A DNA stretch of 24,044 nucleotides from Acidobacteriota bacterium (GTDB taxonomy: Bacteria > Acidobacteriota > Blastocatellia > Pyrinomonadales > Pyrinomonadaceae), in the NCBI GenBank assembly GCA_963169175.1, contig CAUJFK010000351.1:1-24044 (forward strand), written 5' to 3'. Both the position numbers and the translations under genes were made by a program. Positions 12,467-19,461 of this stretch are shown here, piece by piece. Positions within the stretch are counted from its first letter, which is position 1; each line of letters opens with the position of its first letter. The notes below the pieces were generated by a model, which saw nothing but the letters and a program-made list of their open reading frames with translations, was not told the origin of the DNA and did no database searches.

Positions 12467-13351
12467 ATGAAAGAAAGACTACAAAAACTTATTGCCCAGG
12501 CGGGCATTGCCTCGCGGCGGGCGGCGGAAGAGATGATCCGTTCAGGTGAGGTCACGGTCAACGGCGAGGTCGTGACGGAACTCGGCACAAAGGCCGACCC
12601 GGAAAAGGACCATATAAAGGTCCGCGGAAAACTAATCAACCGGAAGCATGCTTCCCAGACAAAGGCCTACATTCTTCTGAACAAACCAAAGGGCGTTCTT
12701 TCAAGCGCCGCTGATCCGGAAGGCCGCAAACTTGTCACCGAATTGGTCAAAGGTTTTGGAAAGCTCCATCCAATCGGCCGCTTGGACTTCAATTCAGAGG
12801 GGTTGATCATCCTGACCAATGACGGCGAGCTTACGAACCTCGTTGCGTCGTCAAAACGCATTCCAAAAATATATGAGGTAAAGGTCAAAGGCCTGCCGCC
12901 CGCGGCCGCTATAAACAAACTGCGTCGCGGCGTGCTGCTCGAAGATGGGTTTAGGACAGCACCCGCCGAGATCCGCGAATTGCCTTCAACCGAAAAGAAC
13001 GGCTGGTATGAAGTGACGCTTTACGAAGGACACAACCAGCAGATCCGCAAGATGTTCGATGCGATCAGCCACTCGGTCGTTAAACTTCGGCGCATAGCGA
13101 TCGGCAATATACGAGATCCGTTCCTTCCGGCAGGTTCATATAGAAAACTATCGCTCGAAGAGGTCGCGGGCCTCAGGAATTTTACCTCGCTTGCTAAACG
13201 GCCGGAACCCCGCAAGAATGCGCCGCGGCCCGCGACAGGCCCACGAGCATCATCCTCAAAAACCCGTCAGCCCGCAGACCGTTCTAAGGCTCGGCCCGGC
13301 GCAAAAGCGAACGGTGCTCGACCATCAGGCAAAGGTCCTGGACGACCCTGA
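12467..13351 (+). CDS. rluB: 23S rRNA pseudouridine synthase of the RluB/RsuA group
   Basis: This enzyme isomerises a uridine in rRNA to pseudouridine. The N-terminal S4 RNA-binding domain (RLQKLIAQAGIASRRAAEEM, then VTVNGEVVTELG) is followed by the synthase domain with catalytic Asp in GRLDFNSEGLIILTNDGELT, and the C-terminal EGHNQQIRKMFDAISHSV motif. The scpA/scpB neighbourhood is the usual one for rluB. The final 55 or so residues form a Lys/Arg/Pro/Ala-rich disordered tail that probably adds RNA affinity. The ATG at 12467 starts the S4 domain; the open frame runs back to 12359 through the palindromic repeat, but those residues are not family-like. The 3' end overlaps the convergent CoA-binding gene by 68 bases. 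Confidence 0.93.
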   Translation: MKERLQKLIAQAGIASRRAAEEMIRSGEVTVNGEVVTELGTKADPEKDHIKVRGKLINRKHASQTKAYILLNKPKGVLSSAADPEGRKLVTELVKGFGKLHPIGRLDFNSEGLIILTNDGELTNLVASSKRIPKIYEVKVKGLPPAAAINKLRRGVLLEDGFRTAPAEIRELPSTEKNGWYEVTLYEGHNQQIRKMFDAISHSVVKLRRIAIGNIRDPFLPAGSYRKLSLEEVAGLRNFTSLAKRPEPRKNAPRPATGPRASSSKTRQPADRSKARPGAKANGARPSGKGPGRP

Positions 13352-13736
13352 TCCCGGCACGGGCGAATTTCTCGGCCACTTCATCGTTGCGAATGCCAAG
13401 CTGGAACCACACGCTCTTGGGCTTCTTTTCCAGAATATCGATCGTGTGCTTGCCAATGTCATCCGGCCGTCGAAAGACATTCACCATGTCGATCTCGCCT
13501 GGAATTGCCGTCAGGCTCCGATAAACAGGCTGCCCCAATATCTGGGTCACGTCAGGATAATAGACCGGAACAGGCACGATCTCGCATCCCGCATCCGCCA
13601 TATACTTTGGAACGTAAAACGCCGGCTGCGCTGAATGCGATTCCGGTTTAATGCCAAGTACGGCGATCCGTTTGGTCTCACTCAGCAGATCTCGCACCTG
13701 ATCGTCCGTCGTCAAAATATTTGTTCGCCAATCCAT
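13284..13736 (-). CDS. CoA-binding domain protein (YccU-like)
   Basis: A 150-residue single-domain protein with the CoA-binding Rossmann fold. The core reads RIAVLGIKPESHSAQPAFYV, PKYMADAGCEIVPVPVYYPD, VNVFRRPDDIGKHTIDIL and VWFQLGIRNDEVAEKFARAG. In relatives the Gly-containing first loop and the FRRP motif contact CoA; no enzymatic activity is known. Its C-terminal 22 codons overlap the basic tail of rluB on the opposite strand. The minus-strand ATG at 13734-13736 is the natural start (DWRTNILTTDDQVRDLL). Confidence 0.93.
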   Translation of the reverse strand: MDWRTNILTTDDQVRDLLSETKRIAVLGIKPESHSAQPAFYVPKYMADAGCEIVPVPVYYPDVTQILGQPVYRSLTAIPGEIDMVNVFRRPDDIGKHTIDILEKKPKSVWFQLGIRNDEVAEKFARAGIRVVQDLCLMVEHRSLLRRAEP

Positions 13737-13830
13737 TCTTTTCTAATTTTAGGCGGTAAAAGACAAAACTCCAAAACACGCGATGCGATGGAAGCCTCTT
13801 GTTTCGGATGCTTACCCATCTTTTTGATGA

Positions 13831-13868
13831 TTTTCGTGGTGGCGAAGCCGGAAACCGAACCACGAAAA
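13831..13868. repeat. Palindromic spacer repeat, 'ccacgaaaa' class
   Basis: TTTTCGTGGT (13831-13840) and ACCACGAAAA (13859-13868) are exact reverse complements around an 18-nt loop. Further 'accacgaaa' and 'gacacgaaaat' words follow to about 13892. A single-arm relative ('ccgtggttttgctcg') occurs near 23235-23255. Confidence 0.7.
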
Positions 13869-13972
13869 CCACGAAAGAGAGGACACGAAAATTCACATAA
13901 CAAGATCTTTTCTGCGAACGTTGACTATCGGATTGTGTCCTTGCCGAAATTCAAGGAATAGCCAAGGAAATC

Positions 13973-14001
13973 TTGCTCATGAGTTGATATTATGTTACTA
14001 T
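13973..14001 (+). promoter_or_regulatory. Possible promoter of the acyl-CoA dehydrogenase gene
   Basis: TTGCTC (13973-13978) and TACTAT (13996-14001) are 17 nt apart, 27 bases before the ATG at 14028. The -10 box matches 4 of 6 and the -35 box 3 of 6 consensus bases. Other AT-rich boxes nearby make the exact assignment uncertain. Confidence 0.35.
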
Positions 14002-14027
14002 AACGATTTGTTATACACGCATAAATC

Positions 14028-15170
14028 ATGAATTTTGAGCTAAACGAAGAACAGCAGCAGATCAAATACAGCATTCGCGAGTTTGCCGAGAGCGAGATAA
14101 GGCCGCATGTTCTTGAATGGGACGAAACACAGCATTTCCCTGAAGAATTGCGGCCAAAGTTGGCTGAGCTTGGGTTGCTTGGCGTGATCTTCCCCGAAGA
14201 ATACGGCGGTGCCGGAATGGGTTATGTCGAATACGCGACGATCATCGAAGAACTCGGCCGCGTTTGCGGTGCCGTCGGCCTGTCGGTCGCGGCGCATAAC
14301 TCGCTTTGCTCAAATCACATCTACACGTTTGGCAGCGAAGAGCAGAAGCAGAAATATCTCATCCCGCTGGCACAGGGCGAATCGTTTGGTGCATGGGGTT
14401 TGACCGAATCGCAGGCTGGCTCAGATGCATCAGGCACGCGAACAACAGCGATCCGTTCAAACGGTGGATGGAAGGTGAACGGCTCGAAAAATTTCATCAC
14501 GCACGCCATCGCCTGTCAGACGCTTGTGGCCGTCGCCGTAACCGACAAAGAAAAAGGGAGCCATGGCATTTCGGCGTTTATCTTTGACAAATCGATGGAA
14601 GGATTTCGGTCCGACAAGAAAGAGAACAAGGTCGGGATGCGTGCGTCGGAAACAGCATCGGTCGTTTTCGAAGACTGCTACGTCCCGGACGAAAACCGCC
14701 TCGGCAACGAGGGCGAAGGATTTCTCCAGGCAATGAAGATCCTTGACGGCGGTCGAATATCTATCGCCGCACTTTCGGTCGGCGTTGCTCAAGGAGCATA
14801 CGAAGCCGCCGTGAGATACGCAAAAGAACGCCAGCAATTCGGCCGCCCGATCTCGGAATTCCAGGCCATCCAATTTAAACTCGCCGACATGGCAACCCAG
14901 ATCGAATGCTCGCGGCTGCTAACTCTCCAGGCCGCCGCCTTGAAGGATGCCGGAAAGCCGGTCACGCAAAAGAGCGCGATGGCAAAACTCTACGCCTCAG
15001 AAACAGCCGTCCGCGTATCGGAAGAATCCGTCCAGATCCACGGCGGCTACGGCTACACCAAAGACTACCCCGCCGAAAAATACTGGCGAGATTCAAAACT
15101 CCTCACCATCGGCGAAGGGACCAGCGAAATACAACGCTTAGTGATAGCTAAGAATCTATTAAAGGCGTAA
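14028..15170 (+). CDS. Acyl-CoA dehydrogenase (short-chain type)
   Basis: A 380-residue FAD flavoenzyme that introduces the alpha-beta double bond in acyl-CoA during fatty-acid or amino-acid catabolism and passes electrons to ETF. The N-terminal helical domain (FELNEEQQQIKYSIREFAES), the middle domain FAD/substrate motif (WGLTESQAGSDASG) and the C-terminal domain (YAKERQQFGRPISEFQAIQF) are all present. The catalytic base is Glu363 in TIGEGTSEIQR, the position used by short- and medium-chain enzymes. Exact chain-length specificity is not readable. It starts its own unit after a spacer with a candidate promoter, and ends before a strong hairpin. Proximity to meaB and mce fits a propionyl/methylmalonyl-CoA feeding role, but that is inference. 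Confidence 0.96.
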   Translation: MNFELNEEQQQIKYSIREFAESEIRPHVLEWDETQHFPEELRPKLAELGLLGVIFPEEYGGAGMGYVEYATIIEELGRVCGAVGLSVAAHNSLCSNHIYTFGSEEQKQKYLIPLAQGESFGAWGLTESQAGSDASGTRTTAIRSNGGWKVNGSKNFITHAIACQTLVAVAVTDKEKGSHGISAFIFDKSMEGFRSDKKENKVGMRASETASVVFEDCYVPDENRLGNEGEGFLQAMKILDGGRISIAALSVGVAQGAYEAAVRYAKERQQFGRPISEFQAIQFKLADMATQIECSRLLTLQAAALKDAGKPVTQKSAMAKLYASETAVRVSEESVQIHGGYGYTKDYPAEKYWRDSKLLTIGEGTSEIQRLVIAKNLLKA

Positions 15171-15195
15171 CGCGTTCTTTTTTTGAGAAACGCAT

Positions 15196-15227
15196 CGCAC
15201 GATGTTGCAACTATGCAACATCGTGCG
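15196..15227 (+). terminator. Perfect 14-bp hairpin after the acyl-CoA dehydrogenase gene
   Basis: CGCACGATGTTGCA (15196-15209) and TGCAACATCGTGCG (15214-15227) form a 14-bp perfect stem with loop ACTA. T-rich sequence (TATTATTATT) follows. It is most likely a terminator, though as a DNA dyad 50 bases ahead of the next start it could also be an operator. Confidence 0.65.
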
Positions 15228-15276
15228 CTATTATTATTGGCCTTGGATCACGATCAATTTCAAAGGAGATAAGTAT

Positions 15277-15804
15277 ATGAGCACAACAGCAGCAGCAAGT
15301 TCAAACAATATCGCGTCGGCCCTGATCGCCGAGATGGAGCAGGAAGCGAAGGTCACGAGAACGTGCCTGGAGCGGGTTCCGGCCGACAAATTTGGTTGGA
15401 AGCCGCATGAAAAATCAATGGAGTTCGGCAAGCTCGCGGTTCACATTGCCGAAATGTTCAGTTGGACGCCGGCTACGCTTCAGCACGCCGAGTTGGATTT
15501 CGCGACGATGGACTATAAACCGCTTGAACCCGCGACAACGGCCGAGCTTGTCGAATATCTCGACAAGACGGTGGCCGAAGCGATTGATGTATTGCGGAAC
15601 ACCTCGGACGAACAGTTTCTGGAAACGTGGACACTGCGAAACGGCGAAGCGGTCTATTTCACTCTGCCAAAGGTGGCGGTAATGCGTTCATTCGTAATGA
15701 ACCACATCATCCACCACCGCGGCCAGCTTTCGGTCTATCTGCGGTTGAACGACATTGCCGTCCCGTCGATCTACGGACCATCGGCGGATGAAGGACAGAT
15801 GTAA
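15277..15804 (+). CDS. DinB family protein (second copy)
   Basis: A 175-residue DinB-fold protein, only distantly similar to the one at 8940. The likely metal ligands are His56 (AVHIAEM), His143 and His147 (MNHIIHHRGQLSVYLR). The WKPHEKSMEFGKLAVHIAEM stretch is a family hallmark. The ATG at 15277 has a strong Shine-Dalgarno, AAGGAGA, and begins with a Ser/Thr/Ala-rich tail. The open frame extends upstream to 15202 through the hairpin, but this is not coding. The gene appears to be monocistronic, between the 14-bp hairpin and a palindromic repeat. Confidence 0.93.
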   Translation: MSTTAAASSNNIASALIAEMEQEAKVTRTCLERVPADKFGWKPHEKSMEFGKLAVHIAEMFSWTPATLQHAELDFATMDYKPLEPATTAELVEYLDKTVAEAIDVLRNTSDEQFLETWTLRNGEAVYFTLPKVAVMRSFVMNHIIHHRGQLSVYLRLNDIAVPSIYGPSADEGQM

Positions 15805-15829
15805 GCCGAATTTGCAGCATGCGTCTTTC

Positions 15830-15900
15830 CTTTGCGGCCTTCAGCGGGCTTTGCGTTAGAACTTGTTATTTTTCGCGCAAAGCTCGCCGAGAACGCAAAG
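15830..15900. repeat. Palindromic spacer repeat, 'cgcaaag' class (copy 2)
   Basis: The left arm (CTTTGCGGCCTTCAGCGGG, then CTTTGCG to 15855) mirrors the right arm (CGCAAAGCTCGCCGAGAACG, then CAAAG, 15876-15900). Spacing and core words match the palindrome at 12357-12428. It separates the DinB gene from meaB. The rest of the spacer to 15995 has no visible gene. Confidence 0.8.
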
Positions 15901-15995
15901 AAAAGCTGATCAGCCCCCCTCGTTTGTCACGCCTTACCACCTTTTGCTTTCAAATTGAAAAATGAGAAGATTGCGTTTCGAAGTTCTCGTTTTTC

Positions 15996-16928
15996 ATGTC
16001 GATCTCTACGGAAAAGCTATTTGCCGGTGATCCGCGGACAATTGCCCGTGCGATCTCGCTTGTCGAGAATTACGGCTCCGGCTCGGCTGAGCTGATGAAA
16101 GCAGTATTCCCGCGAACGGGCAACGCAAAGATCATCGGGATAACCGGTGCGCCCGGCGCCGGCAAATCGTCGCTGGTCGATAAGTTGGCGATGTATTACA
16201 AGGAAGCAGGAAAACGCGTCGGGATAATTTGCGTCGATCCGTCCAGCCCGTTTTCCGGCGGTGCGATCCTTGGCGACCGGATCCGGATGTCCACTTTGGG
16301 CACGGACCCGAATATCTTCATACGCTCAATGGCCACACGAGGAAATTTGGGCGGATTGTCGCGGGCGACGGTCGATGCCGTGGCGATCCTTGATGCCGCC
16401 GGATTCGATTTTGTGATCGTCGAGACGGTTGGCGTGGGCCAGGACGAGGTCGAGATCGTGAAGGCCGCTGATGTGTCAGTGGTCGTGCTCGTTCCGGGAA
16501 TGGGTGACGATATTCAAGCGATCAAGGCCGGGATAATGGAGATCGGCGACGTCTTTGTGATAAACAAAGCCGACCGCGAAGGCGTTTTGCGGACGCAAAA
16601 AGAACTTGACGCCCTGCTCTCGCTCGCCCACCGGCCCGATATGTGGCACGCGCCGGTTGTCAAAACAGTGGCCACCGAGAACAAAGGCATCGAAGATCTT
16701 TCGGCGGCGATAGACTCATACGTTGAATTCCAAGGATCTTCTTCGCACAGCGGCGATCGCCGCAAGTCGATAGCGCTCTGGCGTTTAACGGAACTTTTGC
16801 AGGAGCGATTGCTCAAAGAACTTTTGAACCGCAATGGGGCCAGCGAAAGGCTGGAAAACCTTGCGGCCGAGGTCGCCGAAAAAAAGATCGATCCGTACTC
16901 GGCGGTTGAGGAAATTCTGTCATCCTAA
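15996..16928 (+). CDS. meaB: Methylmalonyl-CoA mutase-associated GTPase
   Basis: MeaB is a G3E-type P-loop GTPase that loads and protects the adenosylcobalamin cofactor of methylmalonyl-CoA mutase. The 310-residue length is normal. Walker A is GAPGAGKSS (residues 51-59), the Mg/base-2 region reads VDPSSPFSGGAILGDRIRMS, the Walker B-like segment is DFVIVETVGVGQDE, and NKAD gives guanine specificity. The ATG at 15996 gives the usual N-terminus (TEKLFAGDPRTIARAISLVE). Methylmalonyl-CoA epimerase lies 490 bases downstream, separated only by the dead hicBA pair, consistent with one pathway. The mutase itself is not in this window. Confidence 0.96.
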   Translation: MSISTEKLFAGDPRTIARAISLVENYGSGSAELMKAVFPRTGNAKIIGITGAPGAGKSSLVDKLAMYYKEAGKRVGIICVDPSSPFSGGAILGDRIRMSTLGTDPNIFIRSMATRGNLGGLSRATVDAVAILDAAGFDFVIVETVGVGQDEVEIVKAADVSVVVLVPGMGDDIQAIKAGIMEIGDVFVINKADREGVLRTQKELDALLSLAHRPDMWHAPVVKTVATENKGIEDLSAAIDSYVEFQGSSSHSGDRRKSIALWRLTELLQERLLKELLNRNGASERLENLAAEVAEKKIDPYSAVEEILSS

Positions 16929-16969
16929 TCAACCGGAGTATAAAATTCTCTTGTCGAGAAGCTAAAGAT

Positions 16970-17195
16970 ATGAAGAATTACCGATTTTCCGTGATCGTTG
17001 AAAAGGACAATGACGGCTATTTCGCTTCATGCAACGAATTACAAGGCTGTTATACGCAAGGTGAGACATTTGAAGAAGTGATTAACAATATCAAAAGACG
17101 CAATTTCACTTCATGTCGAGGATCGCGTTGAATCCGGGGAAGAGATCCCGCAGCCGCAAACCATAAGCCTTACCATGATGGATCTAGCCATATGA
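16970..17195 (+). pseudogene. HicB-type antitoxin, frameshifted
   Basis: The frame from 16970 reads KNYRFSVIVEKDNDGYFASC, NELQGCYTQGETFEEVINNI, which is a HicB partial RNase H-like antitoxin, then shifts at an AAAA run (17093-17096) and stops at 17129-17131. Removing one A restores the normal continuation: KDAISLHVEDRVESGEEIPQ, then PQTISLTMMDLAI, with a stop at 17193-17195. The intact product would be about 75 residues. Because the gene is a toxin neutraliser and its partner hicA is also broken, decay is more likely than a sequencing error. It sits between meaB and mce. Confidence 0.85.
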
Positions 17196-17422
17196 GTGAA
17201 AGGCTGCCGCGGGTGACGGCTTCTCAGATCATAAGGGTTATGGAGCGGGCGGGGTTCGTGCTCTCTCGGCAAAGCCGCAGTCATATGATCTAAAAAAATG
17301 GAATTGGCCCGCGGGCCACGGTTCCGTATCATGCGGGCAAGATACTCCATCCGAAGATACTCAAAAGTATAATGAGCGAGGCCGATCTGACGGTCGAAAC
17401 CCTGCGAGAACTATTAAAATGA
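17192..17422 (+). pseudogene. HicA-type mRNA interferase toxin, nonsense mutation
   Basis: HicA toxins are small dsRBD-fold ribonucleases. The frame starts at the ATG at 17192, overlapping the hicB stop, and reads LPRVTASQIIRVMERAGFVL, SRQSRSHMI, then TAA at 17291-17293 where relatives have Tyr (HMIYKN), then KNGIGPRATVPYHAGKILHP, KILKSIMSEADLTVETLREL, LK and TGA. The toxin is cut after about 33 codons, just past the catalytic His. The stop overlaps the mce start. With hicB also broken, this is a dead toxin-antitoxin module left in a metabolic locus. Confidence 0.85.
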
Positions 17423-17814
17423 AGATCGATCATCTCGGTATCGCGACAAAAGGCATTGATGAAGCCCTGAAGTTCTGGGCAAACGCTCTTGGCCTGGAGA
17501 ATATTCATACGGAGATCGTCGAAGATCAAAAGGTCCGTATTGCTATGCTCCCTATCGGTGAAAGCCGGATCGAACTTTTAGAGCCAACCAGCGACGACTC
17601 TCCGATATCAAAGTTTCTTGAAAAACGAGGTGGAGGCATCCATCACATTGCTGTTGAGGTCGATGATATCGTTGCCGCCCTTGAAAGGCTGAAAAATAGA
17701 GGAATGCGCCTTATTGATGAAAGGCCGCGAACCGGTGCGGAAGGCCGCCTGGTCGCGTTCGTTCATCCGGCCTCCACCGGCGGCGTTCTTCTTGAGCTTG
17801 TTCAGGCAACATAA
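17419..17814 (+). CDS. mce: Methylmalonyl-CoA epimerase
   Basis: This small VOC-fold enzyme interconverts (R)- and (S)-methylmalonyl-CoA so that the mutase can convert it to succinyl-CoA. The 131-residue protein has KIDHLGIATKGIDEALKFW, ESRIELLEPTSDDSPISKFL and GGGIHHIAVEVDDI, and ends LVAFVHPASTGGVLLELVQ. Likely metal ligands are His5, His76 and Glu126, with the catalytic Glu near IELLEP. The ATG at 17419 overlaps the end of the hicA remnant, so translation probably depended on reading through the hicBA region from meaB. With both those frames now interrupted, coupling may be weaker or an internal ribosome site is used. Confidence 0.96.
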   Translation: MKIDHLGIATKGIDEALKFWANALGLENIHTEIVEDQKVRIAMLPIGESRIELLEPTSDDSPISKFLEKRGGGIHHIAVEVDDIVAALERLKNRGMRLIDERPRTGAEGRLVAFVHPASTGGVLLELVQAT

Positions 17815-17826
17815 CGGCGATTTTTA

Positions 17827-17856
17827 TTGGCGGTAAGGCGAAACAGATGCTATTAT
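17827..17856 (+). promoter_or_regulatory. Candidate promoter of the peptidyl-prolyl isomerase gene
   Basis: TTGGCG (17827-17832) and TATTAT (17851-17856) are 18 nt apart, about 60 bases upstream of the TTG start at 17916. The boxes match 4 and 5 of 6 consensus bases. Confidence 0.4.
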
Positions 17857-17915
17857 GCTCGTTTGCTGTGCATTCGGGCGGGCGAACGTAGATTTTTTGA
17901 GAGAGGAAACGTAAA

Positions 17916-19400
17916 TTGAGCAACTTAATAAAAGGATCGATCCTATTACTGGTCATCCTCGCGATCGGGGCCGGCTTGGTGGTCTGGAAAAACAATGTTG
18001 GGGCGAGCCATGCGACCGTGGCTTCATTTAACAAGATCACAAAGGAAGAGATAGAACTCCTGCTGGCTGATCTTGCAAAGCAGAACCCGATGGTCCTGAA
18101 GCGGTTTGAGCAGGACCCGACAATGAAAAAGCAGCAGCTTGATAACCTCAAGCAACTGCTGACCTTTGCGAGCGAAGCAAAACGCGAAGGCATGCATCTG
18201 GAACCCACAAACCGCCAGGAACTGGAAAACATCCGTGCCGAAGTCGCGGCCGTCAACTACGACAAGGAAATAAACAAGGACAAGGGCCCAATGCCGCCGT
18301 TCGGGTTTATTTCCGAAGATCAGGTCAACGCTTTTTGGGCACAGACGCCGCAAACAGGCTTTCTTGCGTCGCTGAAGCAAAAGGTAGGCCTTGGCGAAGA
18401 GAACCACGAGGAAGCGTTTCTGAAGTTCCTCGATTCAAAGGTTGCCATACTCAAAAGCGGCAATCCGAGCATGAAAGACCGCGAGATCAGCGACGAAGAG
18501 CGCAATCAGGCCCGCGACTTTTTTGCAAAGATCGAGATCTACGAAAAGGAATTCGACCAAAAGGCCAACGCCGGTGAATTGCCGAAGGAATTTGTCGATA
18601 AGGTAAACCTCCAGGTAAAACTGCAGCAGGCTCAATTTCTTGCTCAGCTTTTCTCGAAAAAATCGGCTGAACAATTAAAGGTCACTGATGAGGAAGTCGA
18701 TAAATACATCACCGAACACCCGGAACTGAACAAGCCGGAAGTAAAAGCTAAGGCAGAAGAAGTGCTGGCGCGTGCCAAGAACGGCGAAGATTTTGCAAAG
18801 CTCGCGAATGAGTTTAGCGAAGATCCGGGCAACAAAGACGCAAAAGGCGAGCCGCAGGGCGGACTTTACAAGGACGTGACCAAGGGCCGGATGGTTAAAC
18901 CTTTTGAGGATGCAGCGCTTGCGTTGCAGCCCGGGCAGGTTGCTCCTCTGCTTGTCGAGACCGATTTTGGCTATCACATCATCAAGCTCGAGAAAAAGGG
19001 CGAAGGCAAGGATGCGGCCGGCCAGCCAACGGAAACGTATGATGTGCGTCATATCCTTTTCGGAACGACCTACAAGGACCCGGACGACGCCGAAGCTGGT
19101 GCAATGCCGATAAAGACCTATGTCCGCAGCAAGCTGGAAAAGGAAAAAGAGAAAAAGTTCCTTGACGAGCTGATGGCATCAAATCAGGTCAGTGTGCCGG
19201 ACGATTTCGACATCCCGCAGGTCTCTGAAGAGCAGATCCAGGAGATGATGAAGAAACAGCAGCAGCAGAATCAGCTGCCGCCGATGAATCCGGACGGCGA
19301 GGTTCAGGGAGCACCTGATGAGGCCCCGGCGGCTAACACTGCCCCGGCGGCGAAAACTGCCCCGAAGACGGCGCCGAAGGCGGAACCAAAGAAAAAATAG
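17916..19400 (+). CDS. Membrane-anchored parvulin-type peptidyl-prolyl isomerase
   Basis: A 494-residue protein with an N-terminal hydrophobic helix (residues 5-24), a long helical SurA-like chaperone region, and a parvulin core at about 268-358 (AKAEEVLARAKNGEDFAKLA, NEFSEDPG, GLYKDVTKGRMVKPFEDAAL, TDFGYHIIKLE). The enzyme speeds proline cis-trans isomerisation and aids folding of exported proteins; it would face the periplasm. The usual first strand (ARHIL) is absent at the front of the core, and a VRHILF segment appears after it at about 377-382, which looks like a permuted arrangement. The tail is Gln-rich, then Ala/Pro/Lys-rich. The TTG start is supported by an AGAGGAAA sequence just upstream and by the frame's fit to the helix. 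Confidence 0.88.
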   Translation: MSNLIKGSILLLVILAIGAGLVVWKNNVGASHATVASFNKITKEEIELLLADLAKQNPMVLKRFEQDPTMKKQQLDNLKQLLTFASEAKREGMHLEPTNRQELENIRAEVAAVNYDKEINKDKGPMPPFGFISEDQVNAFWAQTPQTGFLASLKQKVGLGEENHEEAFLKFLDSKVAILKSGNPSMKDREISDEERNQARDFFAKIEIYEKEFDQKANAGELPKEFVDKVNLQVKLQQAQFLAQLFSKKSAEQLKVTDEEVDKYITEHPELNKPEVKAKAEEVLARAKNGEDFAKLANEFSEDPGNKDAKGEPQGGLYKDVTKGRMVKPFEDAALALQPGQVAPLLVETDFGYHIIKLEKKGEGKDAAGQPTETYDVRHILFGTTYKDPDDAEAGAMPIKTYVRSKLEKEKEKKFLDELMASNQVSVPDDFDIPQVSEEQIQEMMKKQQQQNQLPPMNPDGEVQGAPDEAPAANTAPAAKTAPKTAPKAEPKKK

Positions 19401-19461
19401 GCACACGGTGGAGGTGGTCGGTGTTGGTTTTGACCCGACCGCCTCCGCCCAACCGCCGACT

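Larger units (their letters stand above)
13737..14027. other. Spacer between CoA-binding and acyl-CoA dehydrogenase genes
   Basis: No gene is supported in this 291-base stretch. It holds one palindromic repeat (13831-13868) and a promoter-like sequence close to its right end. Open frames here have no family-like content. Confidence 0.6.

Noticed and set aside
19318..19461. Longer N-terminus of the MBL hydrolase
   Set aside because: The upstream residues are an Arg-rich shadow of the PPIase Ala/Pro/Lys tail; the enzyme fold starts at MHLGDYRIE.
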